Positions 62,574-64,000 of a DNA stretch of 64,000 nt are shown piece by piece. The notes under the pieces were generated by a model. The model was not told the DNA's origin, searched no databases, and saw nothing but the letters and a program-made list of their open reading frames with translations. The stretch's first letter is position 1; each line of letters opens with the position of its first letter. Origin of the DNA: Desulfacinum sp. (GTDB lineage Bacteria > Desulfobacterota > Syntrophobacteria > Syntrophobacterales > DSM-9756); contig JACIYN010000042.1 of assembly GCA_014359885.1 (NCBI GenBank), forward strand, positions 1 to 64,000. Reading direction: 5' to 3'. Both the position numbers and the translations under genes were made by a program.

Positions 62574-63366
62574 GCCCCTCTTACGGCTGGAGGGTGTGGG
62601 TAAAGACTATCCACATCCCTCGGGCCGGGGCGTTTTACGGGCTTTGGACCGGGTGAGCCTGGCGCTGGAGGCCGGCCAAGCCCTGGGCTTGGCCGGCCAA
62701 AGCGGTGCGGGCAAGAGCACCCTCGCGAGGCTGATTCTGGGGCTGGAGGCGCCCACTGAGGGCAGGATATTATGGAAAGGACGCGACCTGGCCGGACTCG
62801 GCCGCCGCCGGCGCCGCCGGCTGAGACGCCAGGTTCAGATCGTCTGGCAAGACCCTTTTGTCTATCTGAACCCTTATGAGACGGTACGGGATCTGATCGC
62901 CGAGCCCATGGAGGTCCTGGGCACGGCATCCGGCCGGAAACTTGAAGAAAGAACGTACGCACTCTTGGACCTGGTGGGGTTGCCCATCCATTGCCTGAAG
63001 GCGCGCCCCCATGAGCTGAGCGGCGGCCAATGCCAGAGGGTGGCCATAGCCAGAGCCTTGGCTCCCGAACCGGAACTTTTGATCTGTGACGAAGCCTTGA
63101 GCAGCCTGGATTCGGCGCAACAGGCCGCCGTTCTCAAGCTGCTGGCCCAATTGCGCAAGAGGTCGGCCATGAGTTACCTCTTTATTTCCCACGACTTGGC
63201 ATCCCTGGCTTGGCTGTGCCCACGCATCGCTGTGCTCAAGGCCGGCCGTGTTCTGGAACAAGGCCCCACCGCCGCGATTCTCACCCACCCCGCCCACCCC
63301 TACACCCAAGCCTTGATAGAGGCTTCCTTCTGGCCGCCTCATCCGGTTCAGCACCTTCCGGATTGA
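62566..63366 (+). CDS. NikE/DppF-type ABC ATPase
   Basis: Second ATPase, 266 residues, the usual length of NikE. Walker A GQSGAGKST near residue 44, the B/E-type segment VQIVWQDPFVYLNPYETVRD near 89, signature LSGGQCQR near 149, and Walker B LLICDEALSSLD near 170. The Walker B neighbour reads DEAL rather than DEPT, seen in this subfamily. It completes a five-gene importer. A hairpin at 63383-63415 follows. Confidence 0.9.
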   Translation: MAEPLLRLEGVGKDYPHPSGRGVLRALDRVSLALEAGQALGLAGQSGAGKSTLARLILGLEAPTEGRILWKGRDLAGLGRRRRRRLRRQVQIVWQDPFVYLNPYETVRDLIAEPMEVLGTASGRKLEERTYALLDLVGLPIHCLKARPHELSGGQCQRVAIARALAPEPELLICDEALSSLDSAQQAAVLKLLAQLRKRSAMSYLFISHDLASLAWLCPRIAVLKAGRVLEQGPTAAILTHPAHPYTQALIEASFWPPHPVQHLPD

Positions 63367-63382
63367 CGCGATGAGGCAGCCC

Positions 63383-63415
63383 CCCTTCCTACCCGTCACG
63401 GCCGGGAGGAAAGGG
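63383..63415. terminator. Hairpin between convergent genes
   Basis: CCCTTCCT and AGGAAAGGG bracket a further CCCG/CGGG pairing in the 56-bp gap between convergent genes. No T-run follows on either strand, so it is at best a weak bidirectional terminator. Confidence 0.35.
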
Positions 63416-63422
63416 ATGGATA

Positions 63423-63767
63423 TCAATGGTAGTCGTGGGTGCTCAGAAAGACGGGAACCCCGAACTTGGCCCGGAGCATTTCGGCCATCTCCTCGGGCGT
63501 GATGTAGGGACAGCCGGGTTTGGCATTCACGAGGCAGGAACTCAGATAGATGGCCTCGGGTTTTATCTCGGACATCTTGACAGCGACTCCCATGTTGGGC
63601 ACCGTCGTACGGCCCGGACATTCGCAGCGCACAAAAGATGTCACCTGGACGGGTTCGTCGAATTTCCCCTCGCCCAAAGCAGCCGCCTTGAGGCACCGCC
63701 ATTCCCCGGAACATCCGTAGCCGCTGTCCATGTAGGCACCGCATCCCACAATGGCCACTTTCTTCAT
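63423..63767 (-). CDS. CGGC-family putative metal-binding protein (variant motif)
   Basis: Small cytoplasmic protein of 114 residues. It begins MKKVAIVGCGAYMDSGYGCS and contains SFVRCECPGR, LSSCLVNAKPGCPY and a C-terminal STHDYH. The order of Cys blocks and the FV.C..CPG..V....V motif match CGGC-domain proteins, proposed to bind metal. In this protein the name-giving CGGCPG is CECPG, one residue shorter. The ATG at 63767 is chosen because AAGGAGGGAGAGCC precedes it. It is convergent with the nickel-type importer and may be a metal-trafficking accessory. Confidence 0.7.
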   Translation of the reverse strand: MKKVAIVGCGAYMDSGYGCSGEWRCLKAAALGEGKFDEPVQVTSFVRCECPGRTTVPNMGVAVKMSEIKPEAIYLSSCLVNAKPGCPYITPEEMAEMLRAKFGVPVFLSTHDYH

Positions 63768-63920
63768 GGCTCTCCCTCCTTTTGATTGGATAAATTCCAC
63801 GGCCGTCACCCGCCGCGCCGTTGTGCCGCAATCCCCTTTCGATCCATTTTGCACATAGGTGAAGCTGGATCAAGATTGTATTGCCTTCCTGATCGGCATG
63901 GGCCAGGTTTTCTCTCGAGT

Positions 63921-63994
63921 ACCAAGCCGCTTAATGGAGCTTCCACGGGCCGCCGGAAAGCCCGGCCCTCCAACCGACACGGGGGAGACTTGGT
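63921..63994. repeat. Nested inverted repeats near the right edge
   Basis: Three nested pairings share one centre: ACCAAG (63921-63926) with CTTGGT (63989-63994), GGAG (63936-63939) with CTCC (63968-63971), and GGGCCG (63947-63952) with CGGCCC (63963-63968). It may be a structured RNA or a leader element of the CGGC gene or of a gene outside the window. The rest of 63768-64000 shows nothing I can name. Confidence 0.3.
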
Positions 63995-64000
63995 CCCGCT

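Noticed and set aside
1..64000. tRNA or rRNA genes and prophage
   Set aside because: I found no tRNA-like cloverleaf, rRNA segment, integrase or phage structural gene by reading both strands; an automated scan would be needed to be sure for tRNAs.

Overview
The window is GC-rich, densely packed DNA from a Gram-negative bacterium. Seven TonB-dependent receptors and a full TonB/ExbB/ExbD set show an outer membrane. The DUF3450-ExbB-ExbB-ExbD-TonB-TPR operon, the anaerobic cobaltochelatase CbiK, the B12 salvage genes and the CGGC protein together fit an anaerobic Desulfobacterota (deltaproteobacterial) lineage, perhaps a Syntrophobacteria-type sulfate reducer. That placement is an inference and no rRNA is present to confirm it. 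Nearly the whole 64 kb is one accessory island for taking up and handling corrinoids, other tetrapyrroles and transition metals.

Left arm, 1-6440, minus strand: a cobalamin riboswitch and TonB-dependent receptor (4212-6116), then a second receptor with its own promoter (1836-3839), a periplasmic binding protein (726-1820) and a FecCD-type permease that runs off the left edge. Back-to-back with this is a second cobalamin riboswitch on the plus strand (6601-6757). It heads a twelve-gene, mostly overlapping operon (6916-21163): DUF3450 coiled-coil protein, two ExbB/TolQ proteins, ExbD, TonB, a TPR protein, CcsA-like and ResB-like membrane proteins, an ABC importer (lipoprotein, permease, ATPase with an extra C-terminal domain) and a giant CobN-type chelatase subunit.

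Middle, 21163-42173: a REP doublet, a small receptor, and a ChlD-like and ChlI-like AAA+ pair (23178-26233). A second REP doublet, a probable receptor 3' remnant, an ABC-2 exporter pair and the cobinamide amidohydrolase CbiZ follow. A third cobalamin riboswitch (29722-29935) then leads two receptors, a second CobN-type protein, CobO, a radical SAM/SPASM protein, CbiK and a double-nitrilase protein.

Right arm, 42174-63767: a receptor with a structured, non-cobalamin leader, an ABC importer and a third CobN-type protein. Next come a truncated fourth CobN-like gene, a third, inverted REP doublet, a second ChlD/ChlI pair and a truncated ABC-2 ATPase. The last block is a seventh receptor driving a complete five-gene nickel/peptide-type ABC importer, with a convergent small CGGC-family protein at the end.

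Working model: the receptors, energised by the dedicated TonB system, bring metallated tetrapyrroles and metal complexes across the outer membrane. Three binding-protein systems (FecB/BtuF type) and one family-5 system move them inward. CobN-type proteins with two AAA+ I/D sets then insert or remove metal, while CbiZ and CobO remodel and adenosylate corrinoids. The module (receptor + CobN + D + I + ABC-2 exporter) appears at least twice, once degraded, and the breakpoints lie next to REP doublets. CobN homologues in uptake operons recall HmuS of Bacteroides, reported to remove iron from haem anaerobically, so a demetallation role is a serious alternative to cobalt insertion.
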